Made by a program: the position numbers and the translations under genes. Positions 9,188 through 18,443 of a stretch of DNA of 64,000 nucleotides are shown in pieces. Position 1 is the stretch's first letter, and each line of letters opens with the position of its first letter. The notes below the pieces were generated by a model. It had not been told where the DNA came from. It was given only the letters and a program-made list of their open reading frames with translations, and searched no databases. Origin of the DNA: Idiomarina seosinensis_A (GTDB lineage: Bacteria; Pseudomonadota; Gammaproteobacteria; Enterobacterales; Alteromonadaceae); the NCBI RefSeq assembly GCF_044797955.1, contig NZ_CP085211.1, positions 1,488,001-1,552,000 on the forward strand. The letters run 5' to 3'.

Positions 9188-10534
9188 ATGCAGCAAGTAG
9201 TTAATGTACAGGAACCCGTCATCACTCCGCGGCGCTTCAAAGTTTATCAGCACAGACAGCTGGACAAGATAGAAGCCCTGAAGAAAGTTCCTTCAGACAT
9301 GCGTTTTGAAATGAAAGTCGTTGCCAATGTGCTGCCCTTCAGGGTCAATGAGTACGTTTTTAACGAACTTATCGACTGGGAAAATGTACCCAATGACCCG
9401 CTGTTCCAGCTAACCTTTCCACAAAAAGAAATGCTTGAACCCTCTGCTTTTCAGCGCATGGCTGACTTAATGTCAGCTAAGCATACCACCAATGAAGTTT
9501 TTGATCTGGCCACACGATTACGCCAGGAAATGAACCCGCACCCCGCCGGGCAAATGCAAATGAATGTGCCTCACGTCGACGGTGAGCCCCTGCCGGGGAT
9601 GCAACATAAGTACCGTGAGACCGTTTTATTTTTTCCTGCTCAGGGTCAGTACTGCCACGCTTATTGCACTTTTTGTTTCCGCTGGGCTCAGTTCGTGGGT
9701 AAAGCAACACGTTTTAACTCTAATGATGCAGACCAGCTGCATCGCTATCTGGCACAGCATAAAGAAGTGACCGATTTGTTGGTTACCGGCGGTGACCCGA
9801 TGGTGATGCGCACGCACAAGTTGCAGCACTATCTTGAGAAGCTTTTACAACCTGAATTCGAACACATCAAAACCATTCGCCTGGGTACCAAGGCTTTGAC
9901 TTTCTGGCCCTACCGTTTTATTACCGACCCCGATGCCGACGGCTTACTCAGACTGCTGGAAAAACTGGTCAAAGGCGGTAAGCATGTTTCCATCATGGCC
10001 CACCTGAACCACCCTAACGAGCTGCGCACGGATGTTTGTCAGGAAGCGGTTCGGCGACTTCGCAGTACCGGTGTGCAGATTCGCTGTCAGGCACCGCTGT
10101 TGCGGCATATTAATGATAATCCCGATGATTGGGCAACAATGTGGAACAAACAGGTTAATATGGGAATGATCCCTTATTATATGTTTATTGAGCGAGATAC
10201 CGGTGCCAAGCGTTATTTTGAAGTACCACTTGAACAAACCTGGCAGATTTTCCGTAAAGCCTACCAGCAGGTTTCCGGCGTAGCCCGTACCGTCAGGGGG
10301 CCTTCTATGAGTGCCGGCCCCGGAAAAGTAGAAATCCAGGGGGTCACCGAGGTTGCCGGAGAGAAGGTTTTCGCATTACGTTTTATCCAGGGGCGCAATC
10401 CTGACTGGGTACAGCGGCCGTTCTTCGCTCAATATGACCCTAACGCAACCTGGTTAAACGACTTAAAGCCAGCCTTTGGCGAGGATAAATTCTTTTTCGA
10501 GGACGAGTACGCAAAAATGGCTGCTATCGACTGA
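9188..10534 (+). CDS. KamA-family radical SAM aminomutase
   Basis: Member of the lysine 2,3-aminomutase family. Cys156, Cys160 and Cys163 form CHAYCTFC, the radical SAM CX3CX2C motif for the 4Fe-4S cluster, and SAGPGKVEI near residue 380 fits the PLP-lysine region. At 448 residues it is longer than the EF-P modifying EpmB (about 340). The frame is open from TTG 9161, but ATG 9188 with GAGAGG upstream is the better start. No beta-lysine acetyltransferase and no epmA or efp lies nearby, so the substrate and pathway are open. A -10-like TATACT is at 9145-9150. Confidence 0.85.
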   Translation: MQQVVNVQEPVITPRRFKVYQHRQLDKIEALKKVPSDMRFEMKVVANVLPFRVNEYVFNELIDWENVPNDPLFQLTFPQKEMLEPSAFQRMADLMSAKHTTNEVFDLATRLRQEMNPHPAGQMQMNVPHVDGEPLPGMQHKYRETVLFFPAQGQYCHAYCTFCFRWAQFVGKATRFNSNDADQLHRYLAQHKEVTDLLVTGGDPMVMRTHKLQHYLEKLLQPEFEHIKTIRLGTKALTFWPYRFITDPDADGLLRLLEKLVKGGKHVSIMAHLNHPNELRTDVCQEAVRRLRSTGVQIRCQAPLLRHINDNPDDWATMWNKQVNMGMIPYYMFIERDTGAKRYFEVPLEQTWQIFRKAYQQVSGVARTVRGPSMSAGPGKVEIQGVTEVAGEKVFALRFIQGRNPDWVQRPFFAQYDPNATWLNDLKPAFGEDKFFFEDEYAKMAAID

Positions 10535-10548
10535 TAGCGATAACAGCC
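10512..10548 (-). terminator. kdsB-side intrinsic terminator inside the end of the aminomutase gene
   Basis: GGCTG-C-TATCG / CGATA-A-CAGCC (10519-10548) forms a hairpin of about 10 bp with one mismatch. On the minus strand it is followed by ATTTTTG, so it can terminate kdsB transcripts. The left arm and T-tract encode the last residues of the convergent aminomutase. Confidence 0.55.
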
Positions 10549-10558
10549 ATGGCGCAGG

Positions 10559-11317
10559 TTAGCCGAGTAAACGGCGGGCGTTGTTTAGGTCGTCTGCTGT
10601 ATCGATGCCGGGCTGAGGTGTTTTAATCGCTTCAGCCACATGAATCCGCTCGCCGTGCCATAACACGCGCAACTGCTCTAATGACTCAATTTGCTCCAGT
10701 GGCGACGCCGGCCATTCGACATAGCGGCGTACAAAGCCGGAGCGGTAGGCGTACAAACCAATATGTCGCTGGTAGATGTCACTATCAAAGATTGTCGCCT
10801 TGCCATCGTCGGCAAAGGTATCGCGGTGCCAGGGAATCGCTGCGCGGCTAAAGTACAGGGCATAGCCCGCTGAATCACGCACTACTTTAACCACGTTGGG
10901 GTTAAACATCTGCTCGGCATCGTCAATAGGAACTGACAAAGTCGCCATGGCGGCCTGCCGCTGATTAGCCAGATTATCTGCTACCTGACGAATAATTTCC
11001 GGCGGTATAAAGGGTTCGTCTCCCTGCACATTAACAACAATTTCATCTTCGGCAAAAGCCAGCTGCCCGATAACCTCTGCCAGGCGTTCGGTCCCTGACT
11101 GATGTTTGTCTGAAGTCAGCATTGCCCGTCCGCCAAACTGAGTCACAGCGTTCTCGATACGCGGATCATCGGTGGCAACAATAACTTCGGCAGCACCACT
11201 TTGCAGAGCCCGCTCGAAAACGTGCTGGATCATGGGTTTACCGCCAATATCGGCCAGCGGCTTACCCGGTAACCGCGACGACTGATAACGGGCCGGAATG
11301 ATTACCGTAAAGCTCAT
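10559..11317 (-). CDS. kdsB: 3-deoxy-manno-octulosonate cytidylyltransferase
   Basis: Activates Kdo with CTP to CMP-Kdo for lipopolysaccharide core synthesis; cytoplasmic. The 252-residue protein begins SFTVIIPARYQSSRLPGKPL, the nucleotide-binding signature, with NVQGDEPFIPP and a conserved ATDDPRIE. Its ATG overlaps the stop of the Trm112-like gene by 4 nt. Last gene of the msbA-lpxK-trm112-kdsB operon, in the same order as in E. coli. Confidence 0.96.
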   Translation of the reverse strand: MSFTVIIPARYQSSRLPGKPLADIGGKPMIQHVFERALQSGAAEVIVATDDPRIENAVTQFGGRAMLTSDKHQSGTERLAEVIGQLAFAEDEIVVNVQGDEPFIPPEIIRQVADNLANQRQAAMATLSVPIDDAEQMFNPNVVKVVRDSAGYALYFSRAAIPWHRDTFADDGKATIFDSDIYQRHIGLYAYRSGFVRRYVEWPASPLEQIESLEQLRVLWHGERIHVAEAIKTPQPGIDTADDLNNARRLLG

Positions 11318-11511
11318 GACGGCACCTGCTCCAGCTCTGTGGCATCAACGGTGCGGGCCTTATCGGCAATGAGTACTGGAATACCTTCCTCGACCGGATA
11401 GGCTAATTGTTCGCCGCGACAGACTAGTTCGTTATTTGACTGCCAGTAAGTCAGCTTTCCCTTACAACTCGGGCAAGCGATAATTTCTAACGTGCTGCTG
11501 TCAATACTCAT
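11314..11511 (-). CDS. Trm112-family small zinc-ribbon protein (YcaR-like)
   Basis: 65 residues with IIACPSCKGKL near the N-terminus and the family ending YPVEEGIPVLIADKAR. YcaR homologues sit between lpxK and kdsB in many gammaproteobacteria; the exact role is unsettled. Only one CxxC is present, so it may not bind zinc as eukaryotic Trm112 does. GAGGAA precedes the ATG. Confidence 0.9.
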   Translation of the reverse strand: MSIDSSTLEIIACPSCKGKLTYWQSNNELVCRGEQLAYPVEEGIPVLIADKARTVDATELEQVPS

Positions 11512-11521
11512 CGACTATTCC

Positions 11522-12502
11522 TCATTTTTGTAATTGTTCCAGCCGCTTAATCAAAGCGGCAGTAAATTGACCGGGAAGTTGCGCTTCTATCGGTTGATAG
11601 TACCAGTCGCCAGCAGCAAAATCGCGACATTTTGCTGCGTCTTTTTCGGTCATTAACACCGGCTTATCAGTTAACCGCGAGAAATCCCCGGGACTGAACT
11701 GATGATGGTCAGGAAACGCAAAACACTGGTCGAGCTCTAGATTTTGCTCACGTAAACTATTAAAAAACCGGTGTGGATTACCAATCGCGGCTACGGCATA
11801 GCATTCTTCATCCGGGGCGTTCACCGAACTATCATCAGCAACTTTTCGCCAGCCTCTGGACTTAACTTCGCATACATAGCGTGCAAATGGGTGCTGCGCA
11901 TATAAAGACATCACCCAGTCAGCACCTTTTAAACGCCAGGGGCCTTCCCGTAGCGGCCCACACGGCAATAACCATCCGTTACCTATGCCACGCTCTGCAT
12001 CAATTAAAATCAGCTCGATATCGCGTTGTAACGCGTAGTGTTGCAGGCCATCATCACTGATAATCAGGTTAACATCTGAATGCGTTTGCAATAATTTTTC
12101 CACTGCTGCTGAGCGCTTTGGTGCGATAACTACGGGGCAACCCGTTTTGCGCCGCAGCATTAACGGTTCGTCGCCAACTTTCTGCGCACTGTCACCGGTC
12201 TGCACATCGTGGGGGTATTCAGCAGTAGAACCATAGCCCCGACTGACGATGCCGGGTTGGTGACCTTCTTTTCGCAAATAATCAACTAAAGCGATTGTTA
12301 ACGGTGTTTTACCGGTACCGCCGACACTGATGTTACCCACCACAATAACCGGTACTGAAGCCCGGTAACGCGGCAGCAGTTTAAAAACGTATAACGACCG
12401 GCGAAGATTGGTCAGCAACCAGAATAGCAGCGACAATGGCACCAACAAGTACAAAGCCGGATGCAGACGTTTTTTATACCAGAGGCTTTGAAGCCAGGTC
12501 AT
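11522..12502 (-). CDS. lpxK: Tetraacyldisaccharide 4'-kinase
   Basis: Phosphorylates the 4' position of the lipid A disaccharide precursor at the inner membrane. It has 326 residues. An N-terminal membrane-associated helix (about 17-31) is followed by the P-loop GNISVGGTGKT at 56-66. SDDGLQHYALQRD and the late LMTEKDAAKC are family motifs. The start is 3 nt after the msbA stop. Confidence 0.96.
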   Translation of the reverse strand: MTWLQSLWYKKRLHPALYLLVPLSLLFWLLTNLRRSLYVFKLLPRYRASVPVIVVGNISVGGTGKTPLTIALVDYLRKEGHQPGIVSRGYGSTAEYPHDVQTGDSAQKVGDEPLMLRRKTGCPVVIAPKRSAAVEKLLQTHSDVNLIISDDGLQHYALQRDIELILIDAERGIGNGWLLPCGPLREGPWRLKGADWVMSLYAQHPFARYVCEVKSRGWRKVADDSSVNAPDEECYAVAAIGNPHRFFNSLREQNLELDQCFAFPDHHQFSPGDFSRLTDKPVLMTEKDAAKCRDFAAGDWYYQPIEAQLPGQFTAALIKRLEQLQK

Positions 12503-12505
12503 CGA

Positions 12506-14251
12506 CTAACCACCACTAAATTGTAAATTATATAACTGACTGTAAGGGCCTTGCTGCTCCAGTAGCTTATGATGATCGCCCCGTTCTACGATCTCACCGT
12601 TGTCCAGTACCAGAATTTCATCAGCATTTTCTATAGTCGACAGTCGATGTGCAATAACCAATGAAGTCCGGTTTTTCCGTAAAGCTCCCAAAGCTTGTTG
12701 AATATGCCTTTCCGACTCGGTATCCAGTGCTGAAGTCGCTTCATCCAGAATTAAAATCGGCGCATCCTGCAATAAGGCCCGGGCAATAGCAATTCGCTGA
12801 CGCTGGCCTCCCGACAACATAACGCCATTTTCACCGACGATAGTATCTAAGCCATTAGGCAAGGTTTCTGTAAACTCGGTCACATAAGCCTGCTCGGCCG
12901 CTTCCATAATATCCTCGTGCGATACATCCGCAGGCGCCCCATAAGCAATATTATTGGCGATGGTGTCATTAAACAAAGTGACATGTTGAGATACCAGAGC
13001 AAATTGACGGCGCAGGCACTTCAGGTTGTATTCCTGTAAGTTATGGCCATCCAGCAAGATTTGTCCGTCGCTGACATCATAAAAGCGCGTTAACAAGCTG
13101 GATATGGTTGATTTACCGCTGCCCGAACGGCCTACCAAAGCAAGGGTCTTGCCCGGTTGTAAGTTAAAACTGATGTTCTTAAGTGCGGGCTCATCACCCT
13201 GCTGATAAGTAAATGTCACATGATCAAATACCAGATCTCCCTTAACCCGGTCCACTTGTAAGGAGCCTTTATCAACTTCAACCGGTTGGTCTAAAATATC
13301 AAAGACACTGGTGGCAGCGGCAATCCCGCGCTGAAAGTCACTGTTGATATTCGTTAGCTGTTTGAGCGGCCTCAGCAACATAATCATCGCCGTTAACAGG
13401 GTAGTAAAGGCACCCGGTGATAGCTCTTCCAGCATTTCCGGAAAACTCGCCAGGATCAGTACCATCGCCAGGCTTAAAGAGGCAATAAACTGAATAACTG
13501 AGGTACTGATAGCACGGGTATTAACCAGTTTCATGTTCTGGTTACGGGTATTATTATTAATTTCGGCGAAACGTTTCGATTCCACCTTTTGCCCTTCATG
13601 CATAACGACCACTTTATGGCCATTTATCATTTGCTCTGCGGTTGTGGTGACATTGCCCATGGCAGTCTGGATGCGGCCGCTGACAGTACGAAAACGTTTT
13701 GAAACAACCGCAACGATTTTGGCAATGATAGGTCCTACCACCAGAAATACCAGTGATAGCTGCCAGCTTTGATAGAACATCAACCCTAATAAACCGATAA
13801 CAAAAGCGCCGTCTTTTACCAGAATTAATACAGCGCGGCTGGTGGCTTCTGCCACTTGTTGCGTATCGTAGGTAATCTTCGAAATCAGTTCGCCGGTGGA
13901 GTGTTGATCATGAAACTTGACCGGCACTTTCATCAGGTGTTCAAACAGCTGCTGGCGCATGCGGGTAACCACTTTAAAACCGACATAATTCAAAAAGTAG
14001 TTACTGGCAACGTTAAAGAGTCCGCGTATGATAAAAAATATCGGTACAATCAAACCACCGTAAAACAAAATAGTCGAATTGCCTTTAGCTAAGCCATCAT
14101 CGATTAAGGTTTCTATCTGTGAAAAAAACCAGGTATCAATCGCAGAAAAACCGATCATACCGAGTATCGCAAAGGCAAAGGTTAACTTGTACGGCTTTAT
14201 ATAACCGAGTAAACGTTTAAAGGTTTTCTTTTTTTGGCTCTGAGAGTCCAT
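12506..14251 (-). CDS. msbA: Lipid A export ATP-binding/permease protein
   Basis: Homodimeric ABC exporter that flips lipid A-core across the inner membrane. It has 581 residues (E. coli 582). A six-helix membrane domain (about 20-310) is followed by the ATPase with GRSGSGKST (Walker A), LSGGQRQR (signature) and ILILDEATSALD (Walker B). It heads the lpxK-kdsB operon; the comEC stop lies 58 nt upstream of its start. Confidence 0.96.
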   Translation of the reverse strand: MDSQSQKKKTFKRLLGYIKPYKLTFAFAILGMIGFSAIDTWFFSQIETLIDDGLAKGNSTILFYGGLIVPIFFIIRGLFNVASNYFLNYVGFKVVTRMRQQLFEHLMKVPVKFHDQHSTGELISKITYDTQQVAEATSRAVLILVKDGAFVIGLLGLMFYQSWQLSLVFLVVGPIIAKIVAVVSKRFRTVSGRIQTAMGNVTTTAEQMINGHKVVVMHEGQKVESKRFAEINNNTRNQNMKLVNTRAISTSVIQFIASLSLAMVLILASFPEMLEELSPGAFTTLLTAMIMLLRPLKQLTNINSDFQRGIAAATSVFDILDQPVEVDKGSLQVDRVKGDLVFDHVTFTYQQGDEPALKNISFNLQPGKTLALVGRSGSGKSTISSLLTRFYDVSDGQILLDGHNLQEYNLKCLRRQFALVSQHVTLFNDTIANNIAYGAPADVSHEDIMEAAEQAYVTEFTETLPNGLDTIVGENGVMLSGGQRQRIAIARALLQDAPILILDEATSALDTESERHIQQALGALRKNRTSLVIAHRLSTIENADEILVLDNGEIVERGDHHKLLEQQGPYSQLYNLQFSGG

Positions 14252-14309
14252 GCAATCTCGTTAAGTTGCTAAATATCCCAGCATTCTACCCGTTTTATAG
14301 CACAAGTGG

Positions 14310-16640
14310 CTAGTCATCATCACGATAGATTAGACGCCCTCGTTTTTCTTCAAAAGGTAATAGCAGGCGCCACTGATAACCATTGCTGGCGACACTCAAC
14401 TGACCGTAGTCCTTGCTACTGAACCAGCTCCGCTGCATTTGCCGATAGCGGTTTGTGGTAGATTGATGAGGGAAGTTATAGCCTTTGTGGTCCCCGTTGC
14501 TGATTAAAATTAATGAAGGCTGCGCCTGTTTCAGTAACAACCAGCCACTGGATGTGCGGCTGCCGTGGTGGGGTGCAAGCAGTAAATCAACGGCAGGAAA
14601 GCCAAGGCTTTCAGCAATTTCCCGCTCGGCAGAAAATTCGATATCGCCGGGCAGCAGTACGGTAAAATTTTTATAGCGCAAATAAAGCACGCAGGATGCG
14701 TTGTTGGAACTTAGGGAACCCGCCTGCTGCGAAGGCCCGGGTTTAGGCCCGACTTCAGGCCCGACTTCAGGCCAGAGCACCGTCCACTGTATACCATTCC
14801 AGCTACCCTCCATACCCTGCCGGCAAGGCTGCGATGTCAACGCGCCAAACCACAAAATGTCGGGATAACGTTGCGCCAGATATTCCATCCCACCACTGTG
14901 GTCACGGTCTTTATGACTGACCCAGACAGCTTCCAGCTGCAACTGTCGTGCTTGCAAAAACGGCTCAATAACGCTCGCAGCAAGGCTATAACCGCTGTTA
15001 TAACCGATGGCCGTATCAATTAGCCAGGCTCGTCCGGCCCGTTCGATGACAACCGCCTGGGACTGGCCAACGTCCAACACATGCAGATAAAAAGTCTGAT
15101 CCCGCGGATGACTGACACTAAAAGCATAGCTCACCAACGGCAACGAGCCTAACAGTACCCATTTGTAAAAAACACGCCCAATCGGCAGTAGTGTCAGCAC
15201 CATCACCAGCACCAAAGTTGTTAACGGAATGTCCATCTGCGGCTGCCACCAGTTAAAGTCCAGCGCTGCAGTAAACTTCAAAAACGGGGCGATTACCTGC
15301 AGCGGCAGCGACGCCAGAAACCACAGGTTATCGGCAAACTGATGTGCATAAAAAATTTCTGCCAGCGTGCCGCTTAGAGCCAGCGGCAGCAGCCAGAGAC
15401 TGATAACAGGCAGCACCAGTAAATTGACTAAGGGTGCCAATAACGAAATCCCGCCAAACCAGTGCAACGATAAAGGGGCCATAATAATGAGGAACATCAG
15501 TTGCAAACGCACCAGACTGACAAGCCCCGCGCCGCCGGCCTGCTGCCAGCGCCAGATTGTGGTAAAAATTGTCAACAACGCACTGACGGATAACCAAAAA
15601 CCGACATCCAGCCAGGCCAGCGGGTCAATCAGCAATAAAACCGCAACGGTCCGTAAAACTAACTGCCAGGGACTGATGCGTAAGGCCAGAATCTGATGTA
15701 AGCCCAGTACAGTGAACATAATGAGCGCACGCACAGTGGCAATAGCAAAGTCAGCCAACCAGGCGTACCCGAAAGCCACCAGCAAAGCAAACAAAAAACT
15801 CAGCCGCTGTACACTCAGTTGTTCCAATTGTCCGGCTTTACAGCGCCAGCTTAAAACCCGGCTGACAATTACCCGTCCCAGCAAAAGCCCTGCCCAGGCA
15901 ACCAGGCTCAGGTGCAAGCCCGAAATAGCCAGTGCGTGGGTCAGCCCATTGTATTGCCAATGCCGTCGTTGTTCAGCACTCATCAAATGCCTGACACCCA
16001 CACTGAGTGCAGCTAAGATGGCCCCTTGCTGATCTGGATGTTGCGCTAAACGTTCCGCTATCCGGGCCCGGACTGGTTTGCCTGCCTGTTGCAACTGACC
16101 GGACTGAACTGTGGCCAACGCAGTAATACCCTGCCGGCTAAGCCGCAACAGATAATCGGTACTGCCCCAGTTCCAATAATTCCTGGCCGGTTTCACCTTG
16201 ACGTTAAGTTGCCATAGCTGGCCAAGCTGCAAATGTTGCGGCGCTTTGCCATACCAGCTAAATCTTAGTCGCGGCGCACCTAAAAAACCCTTATCAAGAG
16301 AGTGCCCCCGGATAACTTTACCAACAAAGCGGATATGGGTGTTAAACTTGACCGGCAGGCTGGTCACAACTACGGTCATTGGCTGAAGGCTTTCGAATTG
16401 AGTTAGCTGCTGTTGCTGGTGATGTTGCCAATTAATATTTGCAGTAGCGACTGTGATGCCGCAAAATAGAAAAGTAACTAATGTCGCTACTGTCCGTGCT
16501 CGCGGAACAGCTGTTGGTGGCAGCAAAGTAACGAGCAGTGCAAAAAGCAGCGTCAGCCCCATGCTAAGATAAGGGCTTTCCGCTGCGGTGCGCAGGCCCA
16601 AACCGACGCCTAAGACAAACATGATTAAACAACGATCCAT
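14310..16640 (-). CDS. comEC: DNA internalization protein ComEC/Rec2
   Basis: Inner-membrane channel for uptake of single-stranded DNA in natural transformation. It has 776 residues: N-terminal helices and a soluble domain, a competence-type multi-helix block (about 220-500, with GLTHALAISGLHLSL), and a C-terminal metallo-beta-lactamase-like domain (VLDVGQSQAV, SHKDRDHSGG, LLAPHHGSRTSS). GGGAG precedes the ATG. It stands upstream of msbA as in many relatives. A short PEVG tandem repeat interrupts the beta-lactamase-like domain. Confidence 0.93.
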   Translation of the reverse strand: MDRCLIMFVLGVGLGLRTAAESPYLSMGLTLLFALLVTLLPPTAVPRARTVATLVTFLFCGITVATANINWQHHQQQQLTQFESLQPMTVVVTSLPVKFNTHIRFVGKVIRGHSLDKGFLGAPRLRFSWYGKAPQHLQLGQLWQLNVKVKPARNYWNWGSTDYLLRLSRQGITALATVQSGQLQQAGKPVRARIAERLAQHPDQQGAILAALSVGVRHLMSAEQRRHWQYNGLTHALAISGLHLSLVAWAGLLLGRVIVSRVLSWRCKAGQLEQLSVQRLSFLFALLVAFGYAWLADFAIATVRALIMFTVLGLHQILALRISPWQLVLRTVAVLLLIDPLAWLDVGFWLSVSALLTIFTTIWRWQQAGGAGLVSLVRLQLMFLIIMAPLSLHWFGGISLLAPLVNLLVLPVISLWLLPLALSGTLAEIFYAHQFADNLWFLASLPLQVIAPFLKFTAALDFNWWQPQMDIPLTTLVLVMVLTLLPIGRVFYKWVLLGSLPLVSYAFSVSHPRDQTFYLHVLDVGQSQAVVIERAGRAWLIDTAIGYNSGYSLAASVIEPFLQARQLQLEAVWVSHKDRDHSGGMEYLAQRYPDILWFGALTSQPCRQGMEGSWNGIQWTVLWPEVGPEVGPKPGPSQQAGSLSSNNASCVLYLRYKNFTVLLPGDIEFSAEREIAESLGFPAVDLLLAPHHGSRTSSGWLLLKQAQPSLILISNGDHKGYNFPHQSTTNRYRQMQRSWFSSKDYGQLSVASNGYQWRLLLPFEEKRGRLIYRDDD
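14734..14769. repeat. 12-bp tandem repeat within comEC
   Basis: GGCCCGACTTCA occurs twice in a row (14746-14769), preceded by a diverged third unit GGCCCGGGTTTA. On the coding strand this gives the peptide PEVG-PEVG-PKPG. The unit is a multiple of 3, so copy-number change would keep the frame. Confidence 0.85.
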
Positions 16641-16683
16641 CGTTGCTCCCGGAAAGCGTTAATTCAATTTAGCAGGTAGTTTC

Positions 16684-17202
16684 ATGGCAAGACGGGTAAT
16701 CAGAAAATTGGTTCCTGATCACAACAAGATTAGGCAGTCGCGGGCCATTCGCCTGTTCGGCAGCCTGCTGCACGACGCCAATCTCTGGCATTTAAACCGC
16801 CGTTCGGCTTCCGGCGCTTTTGCCGTTGGCTTATTTACTGCGTTTATCCCGATACCTTTTCAGATGCTGGTTGCAGCCGCTGCTGCTATTCCATTTCGGG
16901 TCAATCTTCCATTATCCGTTGGTCTGGTCTGGGTTTCCAACCCAATCACTATGCCACCGATGTTTTATCTTTGCTACCGCCTGGGTAACTGGATGCTGGC
17001 TGCCCCGCCGCAGCCTTTTACCTTTGAATTGAGCTGGCAATGGTTGGTAGATAGTGTCTCGACCATCGGTCCGTCACTGTTACTCGGCTGCTTAGCCATG
17101 GGTACTATCGCCAGCATCATTAGTTATTTGCTGATCCGTTTACTGTGGAGACAGTCTGTGGTCAATGCCTGGCGTAATCGCCCCGGATCCCGCCATTCTT
17201 AA
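16684..17202 (+). CDS. DUF2062 membrane protein
   Basis: 172 residues with the DUF2062 features SGAFAVGLFTAFIPIPFQM and WVSNPITMPPMFY, then two or three membrane helices. Family function is not established. It diverges from comEC (43 nt) and converges on lolE (8 nt). Confidence 0.85.
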   Translation: MARRVIRKLVPDHNKIRQSRAIRLFGSLLHDANLWHLNRRSASGAFAVGLFTAFIPIPFQMLVAAAAAIPFRVNLPLSVGLVWVSNPITMPPMFYLCYRLGNWMLAAPPQPFTFELSWQWLVDSVSTIGPSLLLGCLAMGTIASIISYLLIRLLWRQSVVNAWRNRPGSRHS

Positions 17203-17210
17203 GAAAAAGC

Positions 17211-18440
17211 TTAGTGACCGCCATGCAGCGCTTTGGCCGGAGCAACCCGTGTCGCCCGCCAGGCAGGGTAAAGGGTAGCCAGCAAACTCATTGCTAACGC
17301 CACTGAGGTTACTAAAACGACGTCCTGCCAATGCAGCTGTGACGGAATTTTGCTAACAAAGTACACGTCATCGTTCAGTAGCTGTAACGCCAGAGCCTGC
17401 TCCAGCCAAAACATGAGGTCAGGCAAGCTTAACGCCAGCAAACTACCTGCCAAGGCCCCCCAACAGGCGCCCCTTAAACCATTCTGCAGACCCTGCCAGA
17501 CAAAAATCATAACGATTTTTTGGTCAACGAGACCCATGGTTTTCAGCATCGCAATCTGCGAACGTTTTTTTGTTACTGTTAGCACCAAAGTGGACACAAT
17601 ATTAAAACAGGCAACTGCCATCACTAACACCAGCACCAAATAAATAACCGTCCGTACCAGTTCAATATCACGATACAAATGACCGTGAGTCCGCATCCAG
17701 TGATTAACATAGACTAAATCAGGCAGTTTATTACCCACGCGTTGCGCAACCTGGGGTGCGTCAAACACGTCGCGTAATGTCAGCCGAATGCCGGTAACGC
17801 CGCTGTCAATGCCTGCCAGCTGACGAGCCGTCGACAATGACACATAGGCGTTCTGATGGTCGATCTCACCTCCGAATTCAAATAAACCGACGATAGTGAG
17901 TGTGTGCCGCCGGGGCGACTGGAATGCCCTTTCACCCTGTTGCGCCAGCAATAAGGTCACTTGTTCTCCGACAGTTAACTGCAGCGTTTCTGCAAGCCCG
18001 GCGCCGAGAATGATTCCGCTTGGTGACTGGCTTAAGGCACGCATTGCTGCCGCGCTAATAAAGTCGTTGATGCCCGAGGCCGACATCTGCGGCTCGATAC
18101 CTTGCAGCACAACGCCTTTAAATTGTCGGCCAGACTGGGCCATTGCGGTTTTCTGAATAACCGGACTGACTGCCACTACCGCTTCATCGGCTTGCGCGAC
18201 GCCAGCAATTTGCTGCCAGTTATCAAAAGTTCCGGAAACGCGCTGATACTCAACATGTGGCACAACTTTCAGCAACTTATCCTGTAATGCATTCTGAAAA
18301 CCATTCATCATCGACAAGGCGGCGATAAGTACCGCGCAACCGAGGATGATACCCAGGGTTGAAGAGGTCGAAATAAAGGACAAAAAACCCTGTGCTGAGC
18401 TATTTTTTCTGAACCTGCGGGCAATATTCCAGGTTAACAC
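17211..18440 (-). CDS. lolE: Lipoprotein-releasing ABC permease LolE
   Basis: Inner-membrane subunit of LolCDE, which extracts mature lipoproteins for LolA. 409 residues with one N-terminal helix, a large periplasmic domain and three C-terminal helices. ALSMMNGFQNALQDKLL and the ending YPAWRATRVAPAKALHG are typical. The GTG start at 18440 is 3 nt from the lolD stop. Position after lolD and closer resemblance to LolE than LolC decide the name. Confidence 0.92.
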   Translation of the reverse strand: MLTWNIARRFRKNSSAQGFLSFISTSSTLGIILGCAVLIAALSMMNGFQNALQDKLLKVVPHVEYQRVSGTFDNWQQIAGVAQADEAVVAVSPVIQKTAMAQSGRQFKGVVLQGIEPQMSASGINDFISAAAMRALSQSPSGIILGAGLAETLQLTVGEQVTLLLAQQGERAFQSPRRHTLTIVGLFEFGGEIDHQNAYVSLSTARQLAGIDSGVTGIRLTLRDVFDAPQVAQRVGNKLPDLVYVNHWMRTHGHLYRDIELVRTVIYLVLVLVMAVACFNIVSTLVLTVTKKRSQIAMLKTMGLVDQKIVMIFVWQGLQNGLRGACWGALAGSLLALSLPDLMFWLEQALALQLLNDDVYFVSKIPSQLHWQDVVLVTSVALAMSLLATLYPAWRATRVAPAKALHGGH

Positions 18441-18443
18441 GGC

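Noticed and set aside
15367..15696. 109-codon plus-strand frame
   Set aside because: Antisense to the membrane core of comEC; no independent support.
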